56,656 bases of DNA from Parvularcula sp. (GCA_002704915.1 PAIP01000013.1:1-56656); one strand, 5' to 3'. Positions 1 to 10,640 are shown, counted from the first letter of the stretch. Numbers and translations: made by a program. Notes: a model not told the origin generated them from the sequence alone.

Positions 1-8
1 CGTGACGT

Positions 9-93
9 GCGGTCGTGGCGGAATTGGTAGACGCGCAGCGTTGAGGTCGCTGTGGGGCAACCCGTGGAAGTTCGAGTCTTCTCGACCGCACCA
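9..93 (+). tRNA. tRNA-Leu (anticodon GAG)
   Basis: The acceptor arms at 9-15 (GCGGTCG) and 83-89 (CGACCGC) pair perfectly and are followed by an encoded ACCA at 90-93. The anticodon stem CAGCG/CGCTG encloses the loop TTGAGGT, giving anticodon GAG at 43-45, which reads CUC and CUU leucine codons. The long variable arm after the anticodon stem and the T-arm motif GTTCGAGTC fit a class II leucine tRNA. CCA is genomically encoded. Confidence 0.95.
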
Positions 94-195
94 TTTTCTC
101 ACTAATGCTATGCCGCATCTTCGGATGGCGCTGACCTTGAGCCTAATGGTTGAAGAGCGCATATCCGCTACAATTTTGTCGGAGCATCTCCCCTC

Positions 196-930
196 ATGGT
201 CTCGGACCGGCTTTACCCTTCAGGCGCAAACGCCCCCACAAAACTGTCTCGCGACACGCCCGTGGAATGGGCGGTCTCGCCGGGCCGCGTTCCCTATGAC
301 GCCGCCGTCAATGTCATGGAGGCCCGCGCCGCCGCCATCCGCGCCGGAGACGCCGCCGAACTTGTCTGGCTGATTGAACACGACCCGCTCTACACCGCAG
401 GGACCAGCGCGAAGGAACAGGATCTCCTGAACGCCGACCGCTTTCCGGTCTTCAAATCCTCCCGGGGCGGACAATACACCTATCACGGGCCCGGCCAGCG
501 CGTCGCCTATGTCATGCTCGACCTTGAAACCCGCGGGCGCGACATCCGCAGCTTTGTGTACGGTCTCGAACAATGGATCATCGGCACCCTAGATGCTTTC
601 AATGTGAAAGGCGAACGGCGCAGCGACAGGGTCGGCGTGTGGGTCGACCGGACCGAATCCGGCGGGCCCTCACGCGAGGACAAGATCGCCGCCATTGGCG
701 TGCGCGTCAGGAAATGGGTGAGCTTTCACGGCATCGCCCTCAATGTGGAGCCCGATCTTTCCCATTTTACGGGCATCACTCCATGCGGCGTCAGCGACCC
801 CGGGCTTGGCGTTACAAGCCTTGTGGACCTGGGCTTGCCAGTGACTATGGACGACGCCGATGAAGCGCTGAAAGCCGCCTTTCATGAGGTTTTCGGGCCT
901 ACGCTCGACGCCGCCCCGCCGTCATGGTGA
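196..930 (+). CDS. lipB: Octanoyltransferase LipB
   Basis: This is lipoyl(octanoyl) transferase. It moves octanoyl groups from acyl carrier protein to lipoyl domains, the first step of endogenous lipoylation. The 244-residue length is normal for the family. The substrate loop [12 protein letters not shown] lies near residues 90-101, the catalytic lysine is K163 in [10 protein letters not shown], and the acyl-accepting cysteine is C197 in GITPCGV. The ATG at 196 has only a weak GGAG upstream. The enzyme's targets include the lipoyl domains of PdhB and PdhC encoded at 45531-49186, so the substrate proteins lie in the same window though not in the same operon. The preceding tRNA gene is about 100 bases away. 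Confidence 0.95.
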   Translation: MVSDRLYPSGANAPTKLSRDTPVEWAVSPGRVPYDAAVNVMEARAAAIRAGDAAELVWLIEHDPLYTAGTSAKEQDLLNADRFPVFKSSRGGQYTYHGPGQRVAYVMLDLETRGRDIRSFVYGLEQWIIGTLDAFNVKGERRSDRVGVWVDRTESGGPSREDKIAAIGVRVRKWVSFHGIALNVEPDLSHFTGITPCGVSDPGLGVTSLVDLGLPVTMDDADEALKAAFHEVFGPTLDAAPPSW

Positions 931-972
931 AATAACCGCCGGGACGGCTGATTCCCTGTTGGAAGGCGAGCC

Positions 973-1989
973 ATGGCGGACAAAGTCCTCGTTACCGGCG
1001 TCAGCGGTTTTATTGCGAAACATGCGGCGCTTCAGCTTCTGAACAAAGGCTATGAAGTGCGCGGCACCATCCGTGCGCTGAGCAAGGCGATCCAGGTCAA
1101 GAAATCACTCGAAGAGGCCGGGGCGGATATCGACCGCCTTTCCTTCGTCGCCGCGGACCTGTCGTCGGACGAAGGCTGGGAGGAAGCGGCGCAGGATTGC
1201 GACGGCGTTCTTCACATCGCCTCTCCCTTCCCCACATCGCAGCCGCGCGACCGATATGCGCTGGTTCCCGCCGCCCGGGACGGCGCCTTGCGCGTCCTGG
1301 AGGCTGCGAAAAAAGCGGGACATATCGTAATGACCTCATCCATGGTGGCGATGATGTATCGCCCGGACCGCCCGCCTGTCATGCCGGTCACCGAAGACGA
1401 CTGGACCGATGAGGACTGGAGACCGGTGACGCCTTACGCCGTCTCAAAGACTGCGGCCGAACAGGCGGCCTGGGACGCAGCAGTCATTGGCGGCTTCAAG
1501 CACCGCCTCACCACCGTCAATCCCGGGCTGGTGCTGGGACCGCCGCTCGACGACGATGTGGGCGCGTCGCTTGACCTCATTAAACTGATGATGAAAGGCG
1601 CCTATCCGGCGCTGCCCAAGGCGTCCTATCCCATAGTCGACGTCAGGGATGTGGCGGCGCTGCATCTGGCGGCGCTCGAGACTCCAGAAACCGGCGGCCG
1701 CCGCCTCATCGCGTCCGCCGATACTCTTTCGCTGAAAGACATCGCCGCTATTTTGCGCGACAATTTTCCTGACTATGCGAAGAAAATTCCATCCGCCAGC
1801 CTTCCGGACTGGCTCGTGCGCGTGATGGCGAATGTGGATCGCAATATCGCCTCGGTCCTGCCCGATCTTGGCGTCGAGCCAAAAGCGCAGACGGACTATG
1901 TCACGGATCTCACCGGCGTCACGTTTCGTCCAGCGCGCGACGCGGTTATTGACGCCGGCGGGACATTGGCGCGCCTAAAAGCGATTTAA
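973..1989 (+). CDS. NAD(P)-dependent extended SDR (dihydroflavonol-4-reductase/aldehyde reductase-like)
   Basis: This is a 338-residue extended short-chain dehydrogenase/reductase. The Rossmann signature TGVSGFIA sits at residues 8-15. The active-site pair YxxxK is YAVSK at 155-159, preceded by the TSS segment at 121-123 that supplies the catalytic serine. Sequence flavour is that of dihydroflavonol-4-reductase and aldehyde or cinnamoyl-CoA reductase relatives, which reduce aldehydes or ketones with NAD(P)H. The real substrate cannot be read from the sequence. The start at 973 has a strong GGAAGG six to seven bases upstream. It lies 42 bases after lipB on the same strand and may be co-transcribed, with no evident functional link. 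Confidence 0.85.
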   Translation: MADKVLVTGVSGFIAKHAALQLLNKGYEVRGTIRALSKAIQVKKSLEEAGADIDRLSFVAADLSSDEGWEEAAQDCDGVLHIASPFPTSQPRDRYALVPAARDGALRVLEAAKKAGHIVMTSSMVAMMYRPDRPPVMPVTEDDWTDEDWRPVTPYAVSKTAAEQAAWDAAVIGGFKHRLTTVNPGLVLGPPLDDDVGASLDLIKLMMKGAYPALPKASYPIVDVRDVAALHLAALETPETGGRRLIASADTLSLKDIAAILRDNFPDYAKKIPSASLPDWLVRVMANVDRNIASVLPDLGVEPKAQTDYVTDLTGVTFRPARDAVIDAGGTLARLKAI

Positions 1990-2080
1990 TTTCCAATTTT
2001 ATGGAAAAAGCCCCTGAATTTGCGGACATTTTACCTTTGAACGTGTTAGCTTGGGTCAAGTTTTTCGAGGAGGTTCGACC

Positions 2081-2878
2081 GTGACAAAATCACCGTTTTC
2101 CGCTTTGTTCGCGAGTCTTTGCCTGTTTGCGCTCCCGGCGACGGCGCAGGAAGAATCGCAACCGGCGACGGACATGCCCGCAGCGGCGCCCATGCCTGTG
2201 GATGACGCTGTCATGAGCGAAGGCGAAACGGCGATGATGGAAGGCGAGAGCGAGGGCGAAACCGTCGAGGTCAATCCCGATGAAATGGCAGACATGCTGA
2301 ATTCCAGTCAGCAGTTGCAACAGACCTTCACCCTCAAGCGCACAATCAATGGCGAAGTCGTCGAAACGGAAAAACGCACGGTCACCTATTCGCGCGACGC
2401 CCCCTATCGCGAAACAGAAGCAGGGCAAACGACGCTGGAACGCCTGAAAGCGTCTTTCGACGGCGAAGTGCTGACTCGCACGGAAGCTTTTGAAGAAGCA
2501 AAGCTCGATTTTGTTGTGGCCGACGTCAACACTGATGATGTGATGACGATGGCGGAGTTCGCAGGTCTTGTGGATAGCTGGCGAAAGAACGAGGCGCGCC
2601 AGGCTGATGCGCCAACGGAAGAGATTGCCCGCCAGCGCCAGTATGACGCGTTTCTGGAAGAACTCGATCCTTCCGTCGCGGAACAGCAGACCAAGGCCTA
2701 TGCACGAGAAAAATTCTCGTTTATGGCCGGCGCCGCGGAAAACATCACGCGGCAGGATTATATCCGCGAATATCTGCTCGATTTCGATTCCATGGATACC
2801 GACAACGATACGGTGTTGCGCGGCGATGAATTGATGCGGTTCCGCGCGCTCAATCGCGGCGAAACGCTGGGCCTGTAA
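2081..2878 (+). CDS. Secreted EF-hand-type calcium-binding protein, hypothetical
   Basis: A 265-residue protein with an N-terminal Sec signal peptide ending near an ATA|QE site. An acidic Glu/Met-rich linker follows (about residues 25-75). Two canonical-looking EF-hand loops are visible: D148-E159 (DVNTDDVMTMAE) and D239-E250 (DTDNDTVLRGDE). It probably binds calcium in the periplasm or outside the cell; no enzymatic domain is recognisable. I choose the GTG at 2081 because GAGGAGG lies at 2067-2073, seven bases upstream, and because the signal peptide then begins TKSPFSALFASL. The longer TTG frame from 2051 includes that ribosome binding site and is unlikely. Its stop codon directly abuts the stop of the convergent atp12 gene. 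Confidence 0.75.
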   Translation: MTKSPFSALFASLCLFALPATAQEESQPATDMPAAAPMPVDDAVMSEGETAMMEGESEGETVEVNPDEMADMLNSSQQLQQTFTLKRTINGEVVETEKRTVTYSRDAPYRETEAGQTTLERLKASFDGEVLTRTEAFEEAKLDFVVADVNTDDVMTMAEFAGLVDSWRKNEARQADAPTEEIARQRQYDAFLEELDPSVAEQQTKAYAREKFSFMAGAAENITRQDYIREYLLDFDSMDTDNDTVLRGDELMRFRALNRGETLGL

Positions 2879-3592
2879 TCACGACTCTAGAAGCTTCAGA
2901 AATCGCGCGACGATAAGGAAGTCCGCTTTCAACCGCTCTTCGCGCACTTTCGCTTCCTCGTCGACGCCCCAGCGCTCTTCCTGAAAACGCTCATCGATGC
3001 GCGAGGCCTCGAAGATGGCTTCAGGCTCGTCAAACCGTTTCCACAGCGCAAGGGCGAGAACGGCCGAGCCGGAAATCGCTGTCGCGATCTGCAGCGCGAA
3101 AAGGGTTTCCGGCGATATGTCAGCCAGCACCGCGCGCACGGCGGCCATAGAGGCGTCCGCCTGAGGTACGGCCATCACGCCGGCGGTCGTCACCAGAATG
3201 GCGCCGAATTCAGCGCGCATAAACTCAACATACGCATCCCATGAGGCCGCCTGTCGCTCCGCCAGCGCCTGCGGTTCCTCCGCGCGATAGCATACGAGAT
3301 CGGAGCCCAGATATTTCACAATCTCTTCACGCCAGGCGTCGGCGTCTTCAGCACCGCCATCGATTGATGCGGAGAGCATGCCCGTCAACGGCATGGAAGC
3401 GCGGTCGATATGCTCGCCCTGGCCGGCCCATTCCGCCGCAATCGCCTCAGCAGCCGCTTCTGTCGGAGCCGAGAGAATGTTGCGCCCCATGGTCTTCGCC
3501 AGACGCCCGTCCAGCGCGATTGCATGACGGCCTTCATGGGGGATGATGGAGACCTCTTGATAAAATCTCTTGGGACCGACGGTTTCGCTCAC
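2879..3592 (-). CDS. ATP12-family F1-ATPase assembly chaperone
   Basis: A 237-residue member of the ATP12 family, which binds F1 alpha subunits and helps assemble ATP synthase in mitochondria and alphaproteobacteria. Recognisable features are the start RFYQEVSIIPHEGRHAI with the DGRLAKTM segment, a central Glu/Ala-rich helical domain and the WGVDEEAKVREERLKAD stretch near the C-terminus. The GTG at 3592 is chosen because it overlaps the stop of the upstream pseudouridine synthase (GTGA), typical of translational coupling, and because conserved sequence begins right after it. The open frame continues upstream to 3814, but only over the rluC coding region. It is the last gene of the run that starts with the ABC exporter or degP. 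Confidence 0.88.
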   Translation of the reverse strand: MSETVGPKRFYQEVSIIPHEGRHAIALDGRLAKTMGRNILSAPTEAAAEAIAAEWAGQGEHIDRASMPLTGMLSASIDGGAEDADAWREEIVKYLGSDLVCYRAEEPQALAERQAASWDAYVEFMRAEFGAILVTTAGVMAVPQADASMAAVRAVLADISPETLFALQIATAISGSAVLALALWKRFDEPEAIFEASRIDERFQEERWGVDEEAKVREERLKADFLIVARFLKLLES

Positions 3593-4572
3593 GGCCGCAA
3601 ACCCTCCGGCCATTCGGCTTTGGCGTTTTTGTCGAAGGTGAAGAACTTCCAGGTCTCCAGCATATGCCCCTGAAGCGGCGCGGACAGGGTCATCTTCCGC
3701 CCGGTTTTCGGATGCGGGAATGTCATGGAGCGGCAAAAGAGGTGAAGCTTCGGCGAGACGCCTTCGATCTTCGCCGCCGGTCCGCCATATTTTCCATCGC
3801 CGATTATGGGACACCCCATGGCCGCGGCATGCACGCGAAGCTGGTGCGTGCGCCCCGTCACCGGCCGCATGGCGAGAAAAGAGACCGTTCCCGCTTCTTC
3901 GATGATCTGGTAATCCGTAATCGCCTTCTTCGCGTCCTCGCTGTCTGCGGGAACGACGCGCTCCTCATCGCCTTCGCCAATGCGCATCATTTTCTTGGCG
4001 ATGGGCAGGTCGATCGTTCCTTCATGGGGGCGCGGCGCGCCGGCGACAAGCGCCCAGTAAGTCTTATCGACATCATGGCCCTTGAAAGCATCGCCGAGAC
4101 GCTGCGCCGCTTGCCGGGTTTTGGCGACAATCATGAGCCCGCCCGTATCCTTGTCGAGACGGTGGACGAGGCGCGGCCGCTCGCCGTCTTTTTCGAGCGC
4201 GCCTAACATGCCGTCGAGATGCTGTTTCGTCTTGGTGCCGCCCTGCACCGCGAGACCGAAAGGTTTGTTGAGCGCAATGATTTCGTCGTCTTCGAAAACG
4301 ATCAGTTTGCGCACCGCCTCCGCATCCGCCTTGTTTGGCGGCTGCGGTTTCTTTTCTTTCGGCGTATCGGAAAGCGGTGGAATGCGGATTTCCTCGCCCG
4401 CCTCGAGACGTCGGTTCGCCTTTACGCGCCCGCCGCTGACACGCACCTGCCCCTTGCGCAGGAGTTTTTCCAATTCCCCATGACGGACTTGCGGGAAATG
4501 GGCCTTGAACCAGCGGTCGAGACGCATGCCTTCTTCGTCAGTTTTGACCTTGCGAGTCTGGACGCCGCTCAT
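3589..4572 (-). CDS. rluC: RluC/RluD-family 23S rRNA pseudouridine synthase
   Basis: A 327-residue RluA-type pseudouridine synthase that isomerises uridines in 23S rRNA. An S4 RNA-binding domain covers about residues 16-65 (GMRLDRWFKAHFP and following). The catalytic domain begins near residue 90 and carries the family motif HRLDKDTGG with the catalytic aspartate D140. RTHQLRVHAAAMG is the second conserved block. Length and domain order fit RluC better than single-domain RluA. It overlaps crcB upstream by four bases (ATGA) and atp12 downstream, so it is embedded in an operon. The exact uridine targets are assigned by family only. Confidence 0.88.
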   Translation of the reverse strand: MSGVQTRKVKTDEEGMRLDRWFKAHFPQVRHGELEKLLRKGQVRVSGGRVKANRRLEAGEEIRIPPLSDTPKEKKPQPPNKADAEAVRKLIVFEDDEIIALNKPFGLAVQGGTKTKQHLDGMLGALEKDGERPRLVHRLDKDTGGLMIVAKTRQAAQRLGDAFKGHDVDKTYWALVAGAPRPHEGTIDLPIAKKMMRIGEGDEERVVPADSEDAKKAITDYQIIEEAGTVSFLAMRPVTGRTHQLRVHAAAMGCPIIGDGKYGGPAAKIEGVSPKLHLFCRSMTFPHPKTGRKMTLSAPLQGHMLETWKFFTFDKNAKAEWPEGLRP

Positions 4573-4952
4573 GTCAATTGCCGCCCCAGAGCGAGTCCTG
4601 CAAAAAGGCCGCCTACGGATAATATGACGGATGCGAGAATATAGGCGCCGGCGATCGTCAAGGTGCGGTCGCGATAAAGCGTCACCACATCGAGCGAGAA
4701 CGTCGAAAAGGTGGTGAAGGCGCCGAGAAGCCCCACGGTCAGGAAAGCGCGCAGCGCCGGGCTCGCGGGTTCGCGGTGAGCCAGCCAGACAATGAAGAGC
4801 CCCATGGCGAAGGAGCCCAGAATATTGACCGCCAGCGTGCCCCAGGGAAAATTCGGGCCGAGCAGATGCATCGCCGCACGGGACACCCCATTACGCGCCA
4901 CAGCGCCAACCGCGCCGCCCGCCGCAACCGCCAGCCAGATATGTCCGCCCAT
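4569..4952 (-). CDS. crcB: Fluoride exporter CrcB/Fluc
   Basis: A 127-residue inner-membrane fluoride channel of the CrcB/Fluc family, which forms a dual-topology dimer and keeps cytoplasmic fluoride low. Four hydrophobic segments are visible. Family motifs are GGAVGAVAR near the N-terminus, NILGSF in helix 2 and the polar track GAFTTFSTFS in helix 3. I take the ATG at 4952, which overlaps the upstream stop as TGATG; a GTG three bases further upstream is an alternative. No fluoride riboswitch is possible directly upstream because the gene is fused head-to-tail with its neighbour. Stand-alone housekeeping role inferred. Confidence 0.92.
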   Translation of the reverse strand: MGGHIWLAVAAGGAVGAVARNGVSRAAMHLLGPNFPWGTLAVNILGSFAMGLFIVWLAHREPASPALRAFLTVGLLGAFTTFSTFSLDVVTLYRDRTLTIAGAYILASVILSVGGLFAGLALGRQLT

Positions 4953-5734
4953 CACGCTTTCCTCATAAAGGGGGTCAGAATTAGCCGCAAAAGCGGTTTG
5001 TCTTCAACGGATTCGAGGCCAATTTTCATTTCCGGCCTGCGCTGCGTCCCGCTTCGCGAGGCGAAGAGCGGATCCCAAAGGCTGAAGATCGTCGCGTAGT
5101 TGGAATGGGTGTCGCGCTGAACCGCATGGTGATGCACCCAGTGGATCGACGGCGTGACCACGATCCGCGACAGGACCCGCTCCAGACCCGCCGGCAGGCG
5201 CAGATTGGAATGATGGAACATCACGGCGCAGATGAACACCGTTTCGAAAATGATGACATGGGAAAACGGAATGGCGAGCAGCGTGATGGGAATGAGACGC
5301 AGCAAGGCCGAGGCGATCACTTCGCAGACGTGAAACCGGAAGGCGCTGGTGGTATCCAGGAACTCATCGAAATGATGCACCTGATGGAACCGCCACATCA
5401 CCGGCACGCGGTGCCAGGCGCGGTGCATCCAGTAGGTCCACAGATCGAGCAGGACGATGTCCGCGACAAGGATAGCGCCCACGCGCATAGTTTCGGGTCT
5501 TGTCCATAAGAGATGATTGGCGCCATAGGCCGTCAGCGGTGCGATGATCAGCGGCGACAGCACCAGCACGATCGCCCACAGGCCGAGATTGTGGATCATT
5601 CGATGTCTGATATGCGGGCGCGGGGCCGCGGCGGCGAGACGCTCGCCCGCAAAAAGGAGAACGAACACGCCGGCGCCGATAACGGGTTTCCAGCCGCCCA
5701 CGGCGGCAAAGACAGACTTCACCGCAGCTTCCAT
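4952..5734 (-). CDS. Sterol desaturase / fatty acid hydroxylase family membrane protein
   Basis: A 260-residue integral membrane di-iron oxygenase of the fatty acid hydroxylase superfamily. The histidine boxes are HRAWH (104-108), HQVHH (117-121), HHSN (174-177) and HWVHHH (198-203), which together would hold two iron atoms. Several hydrophobic segments (about 15-30, 52-70, 84-100, 140-172) anchor it in the membrane. Such enzymes hydroxylate or desaturate lipid chains or related hydrophobic compounds; the substrate is not evident. It overlaps rarA by one base at its start and crcB by one base at its end, so expression is coupled. In the clusters I know, rarA and crcB usually stand together, so this gene looks like an addition. 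Confidence 0.85.
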   Translation of the reverse strand: MEAAVKSVFAAVGGWKPVIGAGVFVLLFAGERLAAAAPRPHIRHRMIHNLGLWAIVLVLSPLIIAPLTAYGANHLLWTRPETMRVGAILVADIVLLDLWTYWMHRAWHRVPVMWRFHQVHHFDEFLDTTSAFRFHVCEVIASALLRLIPITLLAIPFSHVIIFETVFICAVMFHHSNLRLPAGLERVLSRIVVTPSIHWVHHHAVQRDTHSNYATIFSLWDPLFASRSGTQRRPEMKIGLESVEDKPLLRLILTPFMRKA

Positions 5735-7044
5735 CAGGACCCGGATTTCTCACGCCTTTTGCGGTCCCAATAATCGAGGCGCTTGGCGATTTCCTTGTCA
5801 AAGCCATATTGCGAGGGCTGGTAGAATTTCCGGCGCGGCATGGCCTCAGGGAAGTAGTTCAGTCCGGCGAACCCGTCCTCCGCGTCGTGGTCATATTCAT
5901 AACCCTTGTGATAACCGAGCTGTTTCATCAGCTTCGTTGGCGCATTGACGGCATGCATGGGCGGCATCAGCGAGCCGGTCTCTTTCGCCGCCGCCTTGGC
6001 GTTGTGAAACGCCACATAGGCGCGGTTCGACTTCGGCGCGGTGGCGAGATAGGTGACGAGCTGGCCCAGCGCGATTTCGCCTTCGGGCTGGCCGAGAAAT
6101 TCGTAGGCGTCTTTCGCGGCTATGGCGAGCGGGAGCGCTTGGGGGTCGGCGTTGCCCACGTCTTCCGACGCCACGACAATCAGACGGCGGAAAATGAATT
6201 TCGGGTCCTCGCCGCCGACAACCATGCGCGCCGCCCAGTATAGCGCCGCATCCACATCGGAACCGCGAATGGATTTCTGCAACGCGCTAGCGAGATTGTA
6301 ATGAGATTCATCGCTCTTGTCGTAGACCGGCGCCCGGCGCTGAACGATGACGGCGAGTTCTTTCGGCTCAATGGGCGCGCGCCCCTCAGGCTCTGCGAAG
6401 ATTTCCTCCGCGAGGTTCAGCATGAACCGCCCGTCGCCGTCCGCCATGTTGCGCATCAACTCGCGCGCTTCCTCCGTTAGCGGAAGATCGCGAGCCTCCT
6501 CTTTCTCCGCACGTTTCAACAACAGTTCAAGCGCGGCGTCGTCGAGGCGGTTAAGCGTGAACACCTGCGCCCGGGACAAGAGCGCGGCGTTCAGTTCAAA
6601 GGACGGATTCTCTGTTGTGGCGCCGACAAGCGTGATACCGCCGGATTCCACATGGGGCAGGAAACTGTCCTGCTGCGCCTTGTTGAAGCGGTGGATCTCG
6701 TCAACGAAGAGGAGCGTTCCTTTCCCCGCAGCGCGACGCGCCTTGGCGCGCTCAAACACTTTGCGCAAATCAGCGACACCGGAAAAGATCGCGGAAATCT
6801 GTTCAAATTCTAAATGCGCGTCCTTGGCGAGAAGACGCGCAATGGTCGTCTTGCCGACGCCGGGCGGGCCCCAGAGAACCAGCGAGGAAAGCCGCCCCGC
6901 ATCGAGCATCCGGCGCAGAGGCGCGCCCTTCGCCAGCAAATGATCCTGCCCTACAACCTCCGACAGCTTTGTCGGACGCAGACGGTCGGCAAGCGGGCGC
7001 GGCGCGTCCTGCTCCAATCCCGCCGCGCCGAAGAGATCGCTCAT
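5734..7044 (-). CDS. rarA: Replication-associated recombination protein RarA (MgsA)
   Basis: A 436-residue AAA+ ATPase related to clamp loaders and RuvB, acting at stalled replication forks in the cytoplasm. Walker A is GPPGVGKTT at residues 59-67 and Walker B is LLFVDEIHRF at 111-120. Sensor 1 lies in LVGATTENPSFE. The C-terminal half (about 250-430) carries the tetramerisation region with APKSNRAYVAFHNA and the YHKGYEYDHDAEDG block typical of RarA/WRNIP1. Length is normal. It starts seven bases after the degP stop and overlaps the sterol desaturase gene by one base, so it sits mid-operon. Confidence 0.95.
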   Translation of the reverse strand: MSDLFGAAGLEQDAPRPLADRLRPTKLSEVVGQDHLLAKGAPLRRMLDAGRLSSLVLWGPPGVGKTTIARLLAKDAHLEFEQISAIFSGVADLRKVFERAKARRAAGKGTLLFVDEIHRFNKAQQDSFLPHVESGGITLVGATTENPSFELNAALLSRAQVFTLNRLDDAALELLLKRAEKEEARDLPLTEEARELMRNMADGDGRFMLNLAEEIFAEPEGRAPIEPKELAVIVQRRAPVYDKSDESHYNLASALQKSIRGSDVDAALYWAARMVVGGEDPKFIFRRLIVVASEDVGNADPQALPLAIAAKDAYEFLGQPEGEIALGQLVTYLATAPKSNRAYVAFHNAKAAAKETGSLMPPMHAVNAPTKLMKQLGYHKGYEYDHDAEDGFAGLNYFPEAMPRRKFYQPSQYGFDKEIAKRLDYWDRKRREKSGS

Positions 7045-7051
7045 GGCTTTC

Positions 7052-8500
7052 CTATCTGCCTACGCGCCAGGGCACGATGCGCCCGCCCACATCCACCTCA
7101 AGCTCCCAGCTCGCGGACGGTTTCGTAATTTCGCGCGCAAGCTCGGCGGCGGTGTTGATGTGTTTGCCATTGACGGAAACGATCTTGTGGCCGGGACGCA
7201 ATCCGCGGCGCGCCGCGAAAGACCGCGGCGACACGTCGGAAACGACGACGCCTTTGGACAGCGGATCGAGGCCGAGCTCTTCGGCGTAGCGCGGCGAGAG
7301 ATTGTCGACCGTGACGCCGTTCAAAGGGTTGTTACCTTCAATCTCGCGCGTGTCGCGCGCCGGCGTTTCCGGCGGCAGGGTCAGCTTGACCACGGCGTTT
7401 CGGGTCTTGCCGTTGCGGACATAGACAACCTCCGCGCTGTCGCCGTCATTATTGACGCCGATGCGATATTGCAGCGTCTGCGCATCAAAGACCGGCTGTC
7501 CGTCCACTTCGATGATGACGTCGCCGGCCTCGATCCCGGCGAGGTCCGCCGGGCCTTTCTCCCAGATGTCGTCGACAATGGCGCCGGCCGGGCGGTCGAG
7601 TTTCAACGCGCTCGCGATATCGGCCGTCACCGTGCTCGATGAAGCGCCAAGCCAGGGTCGCACCAGCGCCGTGCCGGAAATCGCCGATTTGATGACCTGC
7701 TGTACGAGGCGCGACGGAATCGCGAAACCGATGCCGTTAGAGCCGCCTGAGCGCGAATAGATCGCCGAATTGACGCCAACGACACGGCCGTCAATATCGA
7801 TCAGGGCCCCGCCGGAATTGCCCGGATTGATGGCGGCGTCTGTCTGGATGAAGAACTGATAATCGGAAATCGACACGGCCGTGCGCGCGAGCGCCGAAAT
7901 GATGCCGCTGGTCACCGTCTGGCCGACGCCGAACGGATTGCCGATGGCGAGCACCACGTCGCCCACATGAATGGAATCGGAATTGGCGAAGGTGAGATAG
8001 GGCAGCGGCTCTTCCGGCTCGATGCGCAACACCGCCAGATCCGTCTGCGGATCGGCGAGCACGAGCTCGGCCTCATATTCGCGGCGGTCGGAAAGGACGA
8101 CCTTAATTTCTGTCATGCCGTCGATGACATGGTTGTTGGTGACGACGACGCCGTCCGGACTGACGATCACGCCGGAGCCGAGCGAGTTCTGTTCGCGCGG
8201 GCCCACATTGCCGAAAAACCGTTCAAAGAAAGGATCGCCGGCGAAGGGGCTGCGCTGTTGCACGACGCGTTTGGTATAAACATTGACGACGGCGGGCGCC
8301 GCGCGCTCCACGACGGGCGAGAACGACATTCTCACATCTTCCATGGAGTTCGGCACCACGCGCGGCGCCTGAGCGATGGCCTCGCCCGCCATGTCGCCTT
8401 GCGCCGCGGCCGGGGTGACGGTCGCTTCCGGCGCGGGCTGAGCGCAGGCGCCGCCGGCGAAAACAAAAGCTGCGAGAAGACTAAAACTGCGCAATCTCAT
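7052..8500 (-). CDS. degP: DegP/DegQ-type periplasmic serine protease with two PDZ domains
   Basis: A 482-residue HtrA-family protease that degrades or refolds damaged envelope proteins. A signal peptide covers residues 1 to about 20 (MRLRSFSLLAAFVFAGGACA); a cysteine at 19 makes a lipoprotein conceivable but the lipobox is poor. The catalytic triad is H124 (TNNHVID), D154 (DPQTDLAVL) and S229 (NPGNSGGAL). Two PDZ domains follow, about 285-375 and 395-480. The ATG at 8500 is preceded by AGAGG and begins the signal peptide; the longer frame to 8578 is rejected. It is the first of the overlapping group degP-rarA-sterol desaturase-crcB-rluC-atp12. DegP versus DegQ cannot be separated from sequence alone. 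Confidence 0.92.
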   Translation of the reverse strand: MRLRSFSLLAAFVFAGGACAQPAPEATVTPAAAQGDMAGEAIAQAPRVVPNSMEDVRMSFSPVVERAAPAVVNVYTKRVVQQRSPFAGDPFFERFFGNVGPREQNSLGSGVIVSPDGVVVTNNHVIDGMTEIKVVLSDRREYEAELVLADPQTDLAVLRIEPEEPLPYLTFANSDSIHVGDVVLAIGNPFGVGQTVTSGIISALARTAVSISDYQFFIQTDAAINPGNSGGALIDIDGRVVGVNSAIYSRSGGSNGIGFAIPSRLVQQVIKSAISGTALVRPWLGASSSTVTADIASALKLDRPAGAIVDDIWEKGPADLAGIEAGDVIIEVDGQPVFDAQTLQYRIGVNNDGDSAEVVYVRNGKTRNAVVKLTLPPETPARDTREIEGNNPLNGVTVDNLSPRYAEELGLDPLSKGVVVSDVSPRSFAARRGLRPGHKIVSVNGKHINTAAELAREITKPSASWELEVDVGGRIVPWRVGR

Positions 8501-8516
8501 GGAAAAACCTCTTGGC

Positions 8517-8627
8517 GTCAGGGGCCTGAAAAGCCCCGACTCCATACAACGCCGCACGGGACAAGGCAAAGCGGACACATCCGCTGCTTTCGCAGCCTTA
8601 GATGTATTTTCTCAAAAGCAAATCAAG
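8517..8627 (-). promoter_or_regulatory. degP upstream region: candidate heat-shock-like promoter and leader hairpin
   Basis: On the minus strand CTTGAT (8622-8627) is separated by 17 bases from CATCTA (8599-8604). This resembles the CTTG-type -35 of alphaproteobacterial RpoH promoters, which would suit degP. In the leader, GTC-GGGGC/GCCCC-GAC (8517-8540, 7-base loop) forms a hairpin 17 bases before the start codon, close to the ribosome binding site. The promoter call rests on eye matching only. Confidence 0.3.
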
Positions 8628-8649
8628 CGCTTGTCCGCTTTGGGAAGGG

Positions 8650-10539
<1,890 letters not shown>

Positions 10540-10570
10540 GAGACGGCTTATTGCGCGGAAAAGCGCGCCA

Positions 10571-10609
10571 TAAAAGCAAAAACTCGCCGGAACTTATCTT
10601 CCGGCGAGT
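10571..10609 (-). terminator. Intrinsic terminator after rplQ
   Basis: A perfect 11-bp stem (10582-10592 with 10599-10609, ACTCGCCGGAA/TTCCGGCGAGT) with a six-base loop is followed on the minus strand by TTTTGCTTTT. It ends the str-S10-spc-alpha ribosomal block 32 bases after the rplQ stop and separates it from the ABC exporter gene. Confidence 0.92.
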
Positions 10610-10640
10610 CTTTCAGAAAAGCTGAATTAGACTTTAGGGT

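Noticed and set aside
2051-2080. TTG start 10 codons upstream of the EF-hand gene
   Set aside because: It would translate through the GAGGAGG ribosome binding site of the GTG at 2081 and put extra residues before a clear signal peptide.
4952-5100. Fluoride riboswitch upstream of crcB
   Set aside because: crcB overlaps the preceding gene by one base, leaving no untranslated leader.
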